A stretch of 64,000 bases of DNA from Thiobaca trueperi. GTDB lineage: Bacteria > Pseudomonadota > Gammaproteobacteria > Chromatiales > Chromatiaceae. The position numbers and the translations under genes are program-made. The DNA lies in NCBI RefSeq assembly GCF_004342175.1, contig NZ_SMAO01000010.1:1-64000 (forward strand), read 5' to 3'. The notes under the pieces are model-generated. The model was given only the letters and a program-made list of their open reading frames with translations. It ran no database searches and was not told the DNA's origin. Of the stretch, positions 43,889-53,434 are shown in pieces (the stretch's first letter is position 1; each line of letters starts with the position of its first letter).

Positions 43889-44665
43889 GTGAGCACCAAC
43901 CCCTTTTCACTTCAAGGCAAAACCGGCATCGTCACCGGTCTCGCCAACGCCGACAGCATCGCCTATGGCTGCGCCCGGGCCATGCATGAGGCTGGCGCCG
44001 AACTGCTGCTCACCTACGGTAATGCAAAGGCCGATAAATATGTGCTGCCACTGGCGGCTGAACTCGGCAACGCCGATGCGCTCCTGTGCGATGTGCAGGA
44101 CGAGACTCAGGTTGCGGCCCTGTTCGAGCGCGCCGCCAGCCGCTGGGGCAAGCTGGACTTCCTCATCCATTCGATGGCCTTCGCCCTCAAGGACGATCTG
44201 CACGGGCGGGTCGTGGACTGTTCGCGCGACGGCTTTGCGCTGGCGATGGATATTTCCTGTCATTCATTCATCCGGCTGGCAAAACGTGCCGAGCCGCTGC
44301 TGAAGGAAGGCGGCACCCTCATCACCCTGTCCTATTACGGGGCCGAAAAGGTGGTGGACAATTACAACATGATGGGTCCGGTCAAGGCCGCCCTGGAGGC
44401 CTCGGTGCGTTATCTGGCGGCCGAACTGGGCCCGCAGGGGATCCGCGTCCACGCCATCTCGCCCGGCCCGATCAAGACCCGCGCCGCATCCGGCATTGCC
44501 GACTTCGATCAACTGCTGGCAAGCGCCGAGACCCGCGCGCCGCTGCGTCGTCTGGCGACCATCGATGATGTCGGACGCACGGCGGTCTTTCTCGCCTCCG
44601 GGGCGGGCAGCGGACTGACCGGCAGCACCACTTACGTCGATGCCGGCGTCAACGTGAGAGCCTGA
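43889..44665 (+). CDS. fabI: Enoyl-ACP reductase-like SDR (FabI family)
   Basis: Short-chain dehydrogenase of 258 residues with the FabI-type cofactor motif GLANADSIAYG and the active pair YNMMGPVK (Tyr and Lys six residues apart, as in FabI). It would reduce enoyl-ACP or enoyl-CoA with NADH. The GTG start at 43889 has GGAG 7 bases upstream. It starts a three-gene operon with a MaoC-phosphotransacetylase fusion and acetate kinase, so it may work on CoA thioesters of short acids rather than as the main fatty-acid FabI. Confidence 0.85.
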   Translation: MSTNPFSLQGKTGIVTGLANADSIAYGCARAMHEAGAELLLTYGNAKADKYVLPLAAELGNADALLCDVQDETQVAALFERAASRWGKLDFLIHSMAFALKDDLHGRVVDCSRDGFALAMDISCHSFIRLAKRAEPLLKEGGTLITLSYYGAEKVVDNYNMMGPVKAALEASVRYLAAELGPQGIRVHAISPGPIKTRAASGIADFDQLLASAETRAPLRRLATIDDVGRTAVFLASGAGSGLTGSTTYVDAGVNVRA

Positions 44666-44667
44666 AC

Positions 44668-46077
44668 ATGGAAATCAAGAACGACAAGCAATTCATCGAG
44701 AACCTGACCTTCGACGAGCTCCAGATCGGCGACAGCGCCAGCATCGAGCGGCGTCTGACCATGGACGACATCAAGCTGTTCGCGGTGATGTCGGGTGACG
44801 TGAATCCGGCCCATGTGGACGAGGATTTCGCCAAGAGCAGCCGTTTCCAGGAGGTCATTGCCCACGGCATGTGGGGTGGCGCGCTCATCTCGACCGTGCT
44901 TGGCACCGAGATGCCCGGTCCCGGCACCATCTATCTGGGTCAGACCCTGCGTTTTCGCGCCACCGTCGGTCTGGGGGATATCCTCAAGGTCACGGTCACG
45001 GTACGGGACAAGGATCCCGAGAAGAAGCGCGTCACCTTCGATTGCACCTGCACCAACCAGGATGGACGCAATGTGATCGAGGGCGTGGCCGATGTGCTGG
45101 CGCCGACCGAGAAGATCCGCCGTGCGCGCACCATCATGCCACGGGTGCGCATGGCCGAGCGGGCCAAGCTCCACGAGCTGCTTGATGCGGCGAACCAGCC
45201 GGAGCCGGTGGCGATGGCGGTGGCGCATCCGGTGGACGCGCAATCGCTGCTGGGGGCCTTTGAGGCGGCTCAGGCCGGTTTGATCGTCCCGGTGCTGGTC
45301 GGCCCCGAGGATCGCATCCGTCACGCGGCGGACGAGGCCGAGGTCGATATCTCGGGTTTCCAGATCGTCAACGTGCCTCACAGCCACGCGGCGGCGGAAC
45401 AGGCGGTGGCGCTTGCCCGCAGCGGCGCGGTGAACGCCATCATGAAGGGCTCGCTGCATTCGGACGAACTGCTGCGTGAGGTGGTGCGGCGCAACTCCGG
45501 TCTGCGCACCGAGCGTCGGATCAGCCATGTCAGCGCCTTCGACGTGCCGACCTATCCGCGTCCGCTCTTCATCACCGATGCCGGGATCAACATTGATCCG
45601 ACCCTGGAAGAAAAGATCGACATCATCCAGAACGCCATCGAACTGGCGCACGCGGTCGGCATCGCGCAGCCCAAGGTCGCCATCCTCTCAGCGGTCGAGA
45701 CGGTCAATCCCAAGATCCGCTCGACGGTCGAGGCGGCGGCGCTGTGCAAGATGGCCGAGCGCGGCCAGATCAGCGGCGCCCTGCTCGATGGTCCGCTGGC
45801 CTTCGACAATGCCGTGTCCGAAGCGGCAGCAGCGACCAAGGGAATCGTCTCGCAGGTCGCCGGCAAGGCTGACATCCTGGTCGCGCCCGATCTGGAAGCC
45901 GCCAACATGCTGGTCAAGCAGCTCACCTATCTGGCCGACGCCACCGGCGCCGGCCTGGTGGTCGGGGCACGGGTGCCGATCGTGCTGACCAGCCGCGCCG
46001 ATGACGCCATCACCCGCATGGCCTCCTGTGCCCTGGCGCTGCTGCTGGCGCAGTATCAGTTGAAGAAGGGACCATGA
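44668..46077 (+). CDS. Bifunctional enoyl-CoA hydratase/phosphate acetyltransferase
   Basis: Fusion of 469 residues. Residues 1-150 are a MaoC hot-dog hydratase domain with the catalytic D/H motif (MSGDVNPAHVDEDFA). Residues 165-469 are a phosphate acetyl/butyryltransferase (ending LVVGARVPIVLTSRADD). It would hydrate enoyl-CoA and convert acyl-CoA to acyl phosphate. It starts 2 bases after the FabI-like gene and its stop overlaps the acetate kinase start (ATGA), so the operon is tight. The acyl length is uncertain: acetyl, propionyl or butyryl. Confidence 0.92.
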   Translation: MEIKNDKQFIENLTFDELQIGDSASIERRLTMDDIKLFAVMSGDVNPAHVDEDFAKSSRFQEVIAHGMWGGALISTVLGTEMPGPGTIYLGQTLRFRATVGLGDILKVTVTVRDKDPEKKRVTFDCTCTNQDGRNVIEGVADVLAPTEKIRRARTIMPRVRMAERAKLHELLDAANQPEPVAMAVAHPVDAQSLLGAFEAAQAGLIVPVLVGPEDRIRHAADEAEVDISGFQIVNVPHSHAAAEQAVALARSGAVNAIMKGSLHSDELLREVVRRNSGLRTERRISHVSAFDVPTYPRPLFITDAGINIDPTLEEKIDIIQNAIELAHAVGIAQPKVAILSAVETVNPKIRSTVEAAALCKMAERGQISGALLDGPLAFDNAVSEAAAATKGIVSQVAGKADILVAPDLEAANMLVKQLTYLADATGAGLVVGARVPIVLTSRADDAITRMASCALALLLAQYQLKKGP

Positions 46078-47285
46078 GCGGCGATCTGCTCATCGTCAAC
46101 AGCGGTTCGTCGAGCATCAAGTTTGCGGTCTTTGGCCACGCCGCCGATAGCGAGAGCAGCGAGGGCATGGATGCCCTGAGTCTCCGCTACCGGGGTCATT
46201 TCTCCGGTTTGGGCGGCGACCGGCCCCGCTTGCTGGTCAGGGATGGCATGGGCCATGACCTGACCGACGAGACGCCGGCCAGTGAGGGCGTGTTCAACCA
46301 CGCCGCCGCCCTGCAGAACCTGCTCGGCTGGCTGGAAGGACAGCCGGGGTCTGGACAGATCCTGGCCATCGGGCACCGGGTGGTGCATGGCGGGCGTGAT
46401 TATCGTCAGCCGGTGCGTCTGGATGCAGCGACCCTGGAGCGGCTCGACGCCCTGACCCCGCTCGCGCCGCTCCATCAGCCGCACAGTGTGGCGCCGATGC
46501 GGCTCTTTGCCGCGCTGCGTCCCGAGCTGCCACAGGTTGCCTGTTTTGACACCAGCTTCCATACCAGCCAGTCCTGGGCGGCGCAGGCCTATGCGCTGCC
46601 CCGGCGATTGAGCGAAGCCGGTTTCATCCGCTATGGCTTTCACGGGCTGTCCTACGAATATGTCAGCCGGCGTCTGGCGCAGCATCTGGATGGGGCGCCG
46701 ACCGGACGGGTGGTGATGGCACATCTGGGCAATGGCTCCAGTCTGTGCGCGACGCGCGATGGCGTCAGTGTCGCCTCCAGCATGGGTTTCACCACGCTGG
46801 ACGGTCTGCCGATGGGGACGCGCTGCGGCTATCTGGATCCGGGCGTAGTGCTGCATCTGCTGCAACAGGAGGGACTGACACCGGAACAGGTCGCGCGGGT
46901 GCTCTATCACGAATCCGGGCTGCTCGGGGTTTCCGGCATCAGCGCCGACATGCGCGTGTTGCTTGACAGCACCGAGAGCAGCGCGCGTGAGGCGATTGAG
47001 CTGTTCGTGCATCGCATTGTGCGTGAGATCGGCGCCCTGGCGGCGGTTGCGGGGGGGATGGATCATCTGGTCTTCACCGCCGGCATCGGCGAGCGTGCCG
47101 CCCCGGTGCGCGAAGCAGTCAGCGCCGGTTGTGGCTGGCTGGGGCTGGAACTGGATGCGGACGCGAACGCCGCCCATGCCACCCGGATCAGCACGGATGA
47201 CAGCCGGGTGAGTGCCTGGGTGATTCCAACCGATGAAGAGCTGATGATCGCCTGTCACACGTTGCGACTGTGCGCTGGCGGATAA
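46074..47285 (+). CDS. ackA: Acetate kinase
   Basis: Transfers phosphate from acetyl phosphate to ADP (403 residues). ASKHA-fold motifs are NSGSSSIKF, HRVVHGG, FDTSFHT, YGFHGLSYEY and HLGNGSSLCA. It gives ATP and acetate together with the phosphotransacetylase just upstream. Propionate kinase activity is possible. A terminator follows about 110 bases downstream. Confidence 0.95.
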   Translation: MSGDLLIVNSGSSSIKFAVFGHAADSESSEGMDALSLRYRGHFSGLGGDRPRLLVRDGMGHDLTDETPASEGVFNHAAALQNLLGWLEGQPGSGQILAIGHRVVHGGRDYRQPVRLDAATLERLDALTPLAPLHQPHSVAPMRLFAALRPELPQVACFDTSFHTSQSWAAQAYALPRRLSEAGFIRYGFHGLSYEYVSRRLAQHLDGAPTGRVVMAHLGNGSSLCATRDGVSVASSMGFTTLDGLPMGTRCGYLDPGVVLHLLQQEGLTPEQVARVLYHESGLLGVSGISADMRVLLDSTESSAREAIELFVHRIVREIGALAAVAGGMDHLVFTAGIGERAAPVREAVSAGCGWLGLELDADANAAHATRISTDDSRVSAWVIPTDEELMIACHTLRLCAGG

Positions 47286-47398
47286 GCCGATCTTCCGCAG
47301 GATCTACCCACCGTCTGTTCAGCAAACCGAATCCTGGTTGAAATCCATTTTGCGATTGCCAGCGGCGATTGCTCAGATGTGATTGAGGATTGACATGC

Positions 47399-47423
47399 AG
47401 CGGCCCAATCGGGCCGCTTTTTG
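47399..47423 (+). terminator. Intrinsic terminator behind ackA operon
   Basis: AGCGGCCC and GGGCCGCT form an 8-bp perfect stem with an AATC loop, followed by TTTTT. It ends the fabI-like/pta/ackA operon. The rest of the 260-base gap to the pilU gene has no clear feature. Confidence 0.88.
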
Positions 47424-47545
47424 TTGAAACTTGCGGTACTCAGGAGAATCTTGACCGGCCCCTATTTTGGGAATGAAGCCCCGCGCTTATCATGTGATCC
47501 ATTATGGCAATCATGGGTCGCTAATCAGAATCGTCGGGGTGTTTC

Positions 47546-48802
47546 ATGGATCGTCAACAAGCCGCTCAATTCATGCTCGAATGTCTGCGCAAGATGGTGC
47601 TCAAGAAGGGCTCCGACCTCTTTATCTCCGCCGGTTTTCCCCCCGCCTGCAAGATTGATGGCCGCATGACGCCAATGAGCAGCCAGGCGTTGAGTGGTGA
47701 GCAGACCAATACCCTGGTGCGCTCGATCATGAACGACCGTCAGGTGCGCGACTTCGATGCCCACAAGGAATGCAACTTCGCCATCAGTCCCCAGGACATC
47801 GGGCGTTTCCGGGTCAATGCCTTCGTCCAGCAGGGACTGTGCGGCGCGGTGCTGCGCACCATCAACGCGGGCATCCCGACCATCGAGGAACTGCATCTGC
47901 CGCCGGTGCTGAAAGAAGTGGTGATGAACAAGCGCGGTCTGGTGCTGATGGTCGGCGGCACAGGATCGGGCAAATCCACCTCGCTGGCGGCCATGCTCGG
48001 TCATCGCAACGTCAACAGTTACGGTCACATCATCACCATCGAGGATCCGGTCGAGTACGTCCATCCGCATCGCAACTGTCTGATCACCCAGCGCGAGGTT
48101 GGGGTCGATACCGAAAGCTGGGAGGCGGCGCTGGTCAATACCCTGCGCCAGGCGCCGGACGTGATCCTGATCGGCGAGATCCGCACCCGCGAGACCATGG
48201 AATACGCGATTAATTTCTCCGAGACCGGACATCTCTGTCTCTCGACGCTCCATGCGAACAACGCCAATCAGGCGCTTGACCGCATCATCAACCTCTTTCC
48301 GGAGGAGCGCCGGGGACAGTTGCTGATGGACCTCTCGCTCAATCTCAACGCCATCGTCTCGCAGCGTCTGCTGCCCTGCACCGATGGCGGACGCATCGCC
48401 GCCGTCGAGGTCATGCTCAACTCGCCGCTGATCCAGGATCTCATCTTCAAGGGTGATGTCGGCGGGATCAAGGCCATCATGAAACGCTCGCGCGAGCTGG
48501 GTATGCAGACCTTCGACATGGCGCTCTTCGATCTCCATGAGGCGGGCAAGATCAGCTACGAGGATGCGCTGCGCAATGCCGATTCGATGAATGGCCTGCG
48601 TCTGGCGATCAAGCTGGAGGGACGCGAGGCGCGCGAAAAGGATCACTTCACCGAGACGGAAACCCTCAGAATGGTCGGCGATGAGGGAGAGGACGTCCTG
48701 GATTCGAACCTGTTTGGCGACTCCTCGCCGGTCTCGCGTATCGAGGATCCGCCAGCCGGAACCTTCGGCGAGCCGCGCCCCAAGCCGCGCGGGTCATTCT
48801 AA
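47546..48802 (+). CDS. pilU: Twitching motility ATPase PilU
   Basis: Retraction ATPase accessory protein of type IV pili (418 residues). Walker A is GGTGSGKSTS. The segments CNFAISPQDIGRFRVNAF, IGEIRTRETM and ETGHLCLSTLHANNANQALDR match PilU rather than PilT. The C-terminal extension of about 40 residues is normal for PilU. It is followed by a second PilU-like gene 21 bases downstream. Confidence 0.92.
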   Translation: MDRQQAAQFMLECLRKMVLKKGSDLFISAGFPPACKIDGRMTPMSSQALSGEQTNTLVRSIMNDRQVRDFDAHKECNFAISPQDIGRFRVNAFVQQGLCGAVLRTINAGIPTIEELHLPPVLKEVVMNKRGLVLMVGGTGSGKSTSLAAMLGHRNVNSYGHIITIEDPVEYVHPHRNCLITQREVGVDTESWEAALVNTLRQAPDVILIGEIRTRETMEYAINFSETGHLCLSTLHANNANQALDRIINLFPEERRGQLLMDLSLNLNAIVSQRLLPCTDGGRIAAVEVMLNSPLIQDLIFKGDVGGIKAIMKRSRELGMQTFDMALFDLHEAGKISYEDALRNADSMNGLRLAIKLEGREAREKDHFTETETLRMVGDEGEDVLDSNLFGDSSPVSRIEDPPAGTFGEPRPKPRGSF

Positions 48803-48823
48803 ACGCTCAACGGACAGACACCC

Positions 48824-49879
48824 ATGGACATCAAGCCCTATCTCGAACTCATGATCCGCCACAATGCGTCGGATCTCTTTTTCGCCACCGGCGCTCCGGT
48901 CAAGATCAAGATCGAGGGTGTCATGCGGTCGGTCGGCGACACGGTGCTGACCCCGGCGCTCTGTCGCGAGACGCTGGAGGCAGTGATGACTGCGGAACAG
49001 ATCGGCGAACTGGAACGTGAACGGGAGCTGGATTTCGCCATCGCGCTGGAGGGACGCGCACGTTTCCGGGTCAACGCCTACTATCAGCGCGGCCAGCCAT
49101 CGATGGTGCTGCGCTACATCCAGGCCAATGTCCCCACCCTGGAGTCACTCAACGCCCCGCCGATTCTGTCGCAGCTCGTCATGCACAAGCGCGGGATCAT
49201 CCTCATGGTCGGCGCCACCGGATCCGGCAAATCGACCACGCTGGCGGCCATGATCAATCATCGCAATCAGAGCGCCTCGGGACACATCATCACCATCGAA
49301 GATCCGATCGAGTTCACCCATTCGCACCAGCAGTGCATCGTCAGCCAGCGTGAAGTCGGACTCGATACCAAGAGCTATGCCAATGCACTCAAGAGCGTGC
49401 TGCGCGAGGCGCCGGACGTGGTGCTGATCGGCGAGATCCGCACCCGTGAAGCGATGGAGGCCGCCATCGAGCTCGCCGGAACCGGTCATCTGGCGCTATC
49501 AACCCTGCATGCGAACAACGCCTATCAGGCGATGGAGCGGATCATCAACCTCTTTCCGCAGGCGATGCACAAGACGCTCTTCATGGATCTGTCCGTCTAT
49601 CTGCGGGCGATTCTCTCCCAGCGTCTGGTGCGCACCAAGAGCGGGGCGCGCTGTGCCGCGATGGAGGTGCTGGTCAACACACCCCATATTGCGGATCTGA
49701 TTCGGGAAGGGCGTGTCGATGCCGTCAACGAGGCCATGCAGCAGAGCAACAGCGAGGGTATCCGAACCTTCGACGACGCGCTGCTGGCGCTCTATCGCGA
49801 AGGCACCATCACCCTGGAAGAGGCGCTCACCAATGCCGACTCGGCGCCCAACCTAGAGGCGAAGGTGCATTTCGGTTAA
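48824..49879 (+). CDS. Second PilT/PilU-family ATPase (PilU-like)
   Basis: The protein has 351 residues. Walker A is GATGSGKSTT; IGEIRTREAM and GTGHLALSTLHANNAYQAMER follow. It is closer to PilU than to PilT by these motifs, and shorter than the first copy. It probably forms a hexamer or a mixed motor with PilU. The TAA stop lies in the first bases of a repeat fragment. Confidence 0.9.
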   Translation: MDIKPYLELMIRHNASDLFFATGAPVKIKIEGVMRSVGDTVLTPALCRETLEAVMTAEQIGELERERELDFAIALEGRARFRVNAYYQRGQPSMVLRYIQANVPTLESLNAPPILSQLVMHKRGIILMVGATGSGKSTTLAAMINHRNQSASGHIITIEDPIEFTHSHQQCIVSQREVGLDTKSYANALKSVLREAPDVVLIGEIRTREAMEAAIELAGTGHLALSTLHANNAYQAMERIINLFPQAMHKTLFMDLSVYLRAILSQRLVRTKSGARCAAMEVLVNTPHIADLIREGRVDAVNEAMQQSNSEGIRTFDDALLALYREGTITLEEALTNADSAPNLEAKVHFG

Positions 49880-49925
49880 ACCGCGCCCGGTGCGGTAGGC
49901 GTGGGTTTGCCAGGATCAGGGACGC
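49876..49925. repeat. Partial dispersed repeat, subfamily B (left end)
   Basis: GGTTAAACCGCGCCCGGTGCGG matches the left end of unit B. It is cut off where the antitoxin gene begins to be read from the other side. Confidence 0.65.
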
Positions 49926-50194
49926 AGCGCCTCGGGATGGTTCGATGCGACCCGCAGCAGCGCCAGGGCGGGGCCGCGCGGGTGTCGCCGTCCCTGCTCC
50001 CAGCATTCCAGGGTCCGGGCGCTGACGCCCAACAGCGCGGCGAAGGCGTCTTGTGTCAGGCCCATGCGCTGGCGGATGGCGCGGGCGTCCGGTTCCGATA
50101 CCTCGCGGGTGCGTAGCGTCACCTCGCCGCGTTGGTGGGCCTTGATCTCGCGGATGCCGTCAAGGATTTCTTGCCCGATGTCGCGCTTACTCAT
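49916..50194 (-). CDS. NadS-like HTH antitoxin
   Basis: The protein has 92 residues. The XRE-type HTH (about 46-75, MGLTQDAFAALLGVSARTLE) is followed by CWEQGRRHPRGPALALL, a NadS/HigA-type signature. It normally represses its own operon and neutralises a RelE-like toxin. The toxin gene directly upstream overlaps it but carries a nonsense codon, so this antitoxin is now an orphan. The start is at ATG 50194. Confidence 0.85.
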   Translation of the reverse strand: MSKRDIGQEILDGIREIKAHQRGEVTLRTREVSEPDARAIRQRMGLTQDAFAALLGVSARTLECWEQGRRHPRGPALALLRVASNHPEALRP

Positions 50195-50498
50195 CACTGA
50201 TTTCCTCGGCAATCGCCCGCAGGATGTGGGGCGGGATGTTCGCTTGCTCGTTCTTGGGGTAGAGGGTCAGCAGCCAGATTTGACCGGCTCGACTGCGCCA
50301 GTAATAGATGATCCGCAGTCCTCCGCGCTTGCCCCGTCCCGATCCAGCCCAGTGCAGCTTGCGCACGCCTCCGCTACCGGGGACCACGTTACCCGTCTCG
50401 GGATGCAGGATCAGGGCGGCTTACAGGGCCGCGTACTCGTCATCTGTCAGGTGTTGGGTGACGAGTCGGGTAAAGAGTGAGGTTTCGATGAAGACCAT
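50187..50498 (-). pseudogene. RelE/HigB-like toxin gene with a nonsense codon
   Basis: From ATG 50498 the frame reads MVFIETSLFTRLVT...DDEYAAL, then TAA at 50421-50423, and continues AALILHPETGNVVPGSGG and LRIIYYW to the normal end. The rest matches RelE-type toxins (DUF1044-like) with no other defect. Codon 26 is where relatives usually have Gln, so a CAA-to-TAA change fits. A downstream GTG could give only the last 66 residues. It overlaps the antitoxin start by 8 bases. Confidence 0.85.
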
Positions 50499-50548
50499 GC
50501 CGGCGATGATACGTCAAAGGCGTGGTTTCGTCTGTGTTGCGTGACGGG

Positions 50549-50995
50549 TTATCCGGCCTGCTCCTGGGTGGATCGGGGCAAGGTCACAACCTCGCCACGC
50601 GGGCGCAGACCGATGGCACGCAGCAGGAAGTCGGCGACGGCCTGCATCGGCTTCCGCAGCCGTTCCACGTCGGTAATGACGTAACCGGCGGTCACGTCGC
50701 CGCTGGTCTTGTGATTCGCCAGCCGCTTGACGGCATAGGCCGAAATATCCAGTCCTTCCGCCGTGGTCATGAAGGTGCGCCGCAGGTCGTGCAGGGTGAA
50801 GGTGATGCCTGACCGGGCGGTGACGCGGTTGAGCTGTCGCTGAATGTCGCCCAGATGCCCAGCCCGGTTGGTGTCGCTGGCGAAGACGTAGCGATCCCCT
50901 GGGGCCGCTTGAGTGCGGCGGCTGGTCAGCAGGTCGAACAGGAAGTCAGACAGGGGCAGGGTGTGCGGTTCGTGATTCTTGGTGTCAGGGACCAT
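50549..50995 (-). pseudogene. Tyrosine recombinase, C-terminal fragment
   Basis: Only about 148 residues remain. The catalytic HDLRRTF box, the RLANHK segment and a final GYV Tyr are visible, but the N-terminal DNA-binding domain and the first catalytic Arg are missing. It reads as a phage or island integrase stub. No further integrase frame is seen upstream (50996-51143 has no clear feature). Together with the toxin-antitoxin remnant it marks an eroded island. Confidence 0.8.
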
Positions 50996-51143
50996 CTGGT
51001 CAAAACGACGGGGCTACCTGGGGGCTACCGCCGTCGTGAATCTTGGTGGGTGTCTGAGGATGTCCGTAAACCTCTAACTCGCTGATTCAAAAGTGATGAT
51101 GTATGCGGGTGTATCTTGGCGGATCATGGCGTAACTGGCAACT

Positions 51144-53393
51144 TTAGAACTTGAAATTCAGTCCACGCACCTTGTTGCGGAAATCTTCCGTTACCGACTC
51201 GATATCCTGGTCGCTGGAGATGACCTTGGGTGTCAGCACCACGACCAGTTCGGTGCGATTGGCTTCCTTTGAACGCTCGCCGAACAGCGCGCCGGCAAAG
51301 GGCAGATCGTAGAGTCCGGGGACGCCCTGCTTGCCGTCGCTGCGCTGATCCTGGATCAGACCGCCGAGCACGACCGCCTGATTGGAGCGCACCGCCACCG
51401 AACTGGTGATGTTGCGCGTTTGAAAGGTCGGTGAGTCGAGCGATGAGCTTTTCGTCGTCGCGACCGTGCTCACCTCCTGCTCGATCTCCATCTGCACCAG
51501 CCCGCCCGGGGTCACGCGCGGCTTGACCGAGAGCATGACGCCGGTGTCCTTGTATTCGATGGTGTTGATGACACGGTCGTTGACCGATGTGGCCTGCTGT
51601 TGCGAGGTGGCCACGGGAACCTGCTGGCCGACCTGGATCTTCGCGACCTGATTGTCCAGCACCATGACCGATGGCGACGACAGCACATTGACGAGGTTCT
51701 CGCCGGCCAGTGCGCTCAGGGTGGCGCGGATGGTGTCCGGGCGCGAGATCACGGCCCAGTTGAAACCCGGAAAGATGTTGCTGATGCCGGATTCGGTCGA
51801 GCTGTCGAGGGTACCGTCGAGCGAGATGCGGCTACGCTGATCCTTGGTCGCCAGGCCAAAGAAATCCCACTGGACACCGTATTTGAGATTACCGGTCAGG
51901 GTGATCTCGACGATGGTCGCCTCCACCAGCACCTGCAACGGGACGATGTCGAGCTGTTTCAGGGCGTCCAGGATTTTTTTGAAGTCGCGCGGATTGGCGC
52001 GCACCAGCAGCGAGTTATTGACGGTGTCGGCGACGATGCTGACGCTGGCCGACATCTCGATTTCGCGCGATGAAGCACTGCGGGTGGAGTCGGACTGACC
52101 GACTGCGGAATCGGTGCTGGTGTTCGTTTGACTGCTCGCCCCTAGTCCGCCTGAACGGTTCAGCCCAGAGGAACTCCCGGATGAGCCCCGGGAGCCGATG
52201 CTCGACTTGCCAAGCCCCGGCGCCACGCTGCCGACCGAGCGATTGCTGCCGCCACCACTGGTACCGCCGAACAGTTGAGAGAGGATGTCGGCGAGCCCCT
52301 CGGCGTCGCCGTGCTTGACCCGATAAACAAAGAGGCGCTCGGCGGCATTGCCCGTGGCCTCGGCCATATCCAGTCGCTCGATCCAGTTGCGCGCCTGTTG
52401 GATATAGCTCTCCTGAGGCGAGACCACCAACAGCGCATTGGAGCTTTCGATCGGTACGAAGCGGAACAGACCCTTGATCGGGTTGGCCGCTTCGTCGGCC
52501 AGCAGGCTTTGCAACTGGGTCGCGACATCGGCGGATTTCGCGTATTCCAAGACGAAAAAGCCGACCGACAGACCGGACATCCAGTCCACATCGAAGACCC
52601 GGATGGTATCGAGCAGATTGCCCATTTCCGGGCTGGTGCCAGCGATGACCACCAGGTTGCGCAGGTTGTCCACGCGGATGACGCTGCCTTCTGGCGCCAG
52701 CGGCTGGAGGATGTTGCCCATTTCCTCCGCGCCGATATAGCGCAGCGGCACCACCTGCACGCTATAGCCTTGGGGCAGGGCGCGCGCCGATTCGCCAAGC
52801 TGCGGCACGACCTTGCCCTGCATGGCATTGGCCAGTGGCACGACCTCATAGGAACCATCCCGGTAGACAATGGCTGCGTTGTTCATGCGCAGCAGGGTCT
52901 CCAGGGTGGGGATCAAATCCTCGCGGCGCAGCGGGCGTCCGGTCTGGAGCGAGGTGACGCCCTGCACCGCCGGATGCAGGACGTAATTGACCTTGAGCAG
53001 ATCGCCGAGAATGACCTTGACCACCTCGCGAATGTCGGTGCCGTCGAAGTTCAGGGTCACGTCGCCGGGTGTGGTATCGACGCTCGGCGGTGTGACCTTG
53101 CGGACGAAGGTTCCGGTGCCGCGTTGCAGCGACTCGTTGGATTTTGCCGTTTTGGTGTTTTCGTCACCCAGCGCAATGGTCTCGGCGCCCGTGCCGCCGC
53201 GTTCCTTGAAGGCTTCCCGTCTATCAAGCTGGTCGCGATCCACGACATGACCTGAAGGTTCGCCAACCTTGACGGTGGGATCCCAGTAGCCGCGCTCGCA
53301 TGCTGCCAGTGTCAGCGCCAGGGCGATCAGGATGAGCGGGCGCAGCCAGCGTCCAGGCTGCATCCGACGATAACAATGAAAATCGGCGTACAT
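51144..53393 (-). CDS. gspD: Type II secretion secretin GspD
   Basis: Outer-membrane secretin of about 749 residues from ATG 53393 (GAGG upstream); a start at 53438 would overlap the preceding gene by ATGA. The lipobox-like LTLAACE gives a lipoprotein signal. The N0 domain (VTLNFDGTDIREVVKVIL) is followed by N1-N3 repeats with a Ser/Gly-rich loop (SSIGSRGSSGSSSGL), and the C-terminal secretin domain has VPVATSQQ and GGLIQD. It forms the outer channel of the secretion system; it is last in the operon. Confidence 0.92.
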   Translation of the reverse strand: MYADFHCYRRMQPGRWLRPLILIALALTLAACERGYWDPTVKVGEPSGHVVDRDQLDRREAFKERGGTGAETIALGDENTKTAKSNESLQRGTGTFVRKVTPPSVDTTPGDVTLNFDGTDIREVVKVILGDLLKVNYVLHPAVQGVTSLQTGRPLRREDLIPTLETLLRMNNAAIVYRDGSYEVVPLANAMQGKVVPQLGESARALPQGYSVQVVPLRYIGAEEMGNILQPLAPEGSVIRVDNLRNLVVIAGTSPEMGNLLDTIRVFDVDWMSGLSVGFFVLEYAKSADVATQLQSLLADEAANPIKGLFRFVPIESSNALLVVSPQESYIQQARNWIERLDMAEATGNAAERLFVYRVKHGDAEGLADILSQLFGGTSGGGSNRSVGSVAPGLGKSSIGSRGSSGSSSGLNRSGGLGASSQTNTSTDSAVGQSDSTRSASSREIEMSASVSIVADTVNNSLLVRANPRDFKKILDALKQLDIVPLQVLVEATIVEITLTGNLKYGVQWDFFGLATKDQRSRISLDGTLDSSTESGISNIFPGFNWAVISRPDTIRATLSALAGENLVNVLSSPSVMVLDNQVAKIQVGQQVPVATSQQQATSVNDRVINTIEYKDTGVMLSVKPRVTPGGLVQMEIEQEVSTVATTKSSSLDSPTFQTRNITSSVAVRSNQAVVLGGLIQDQRSDGKQGVPGLYDLPFAGALFGERSKEANRTELVVVLTPKVISSDQDIESVTEDFRNKVRGLNFKF

Positions 53394-53434
53394 TGGGCCT
53401 CGATGATGACGGTCGCCGCATGGCGGCGAATGGA

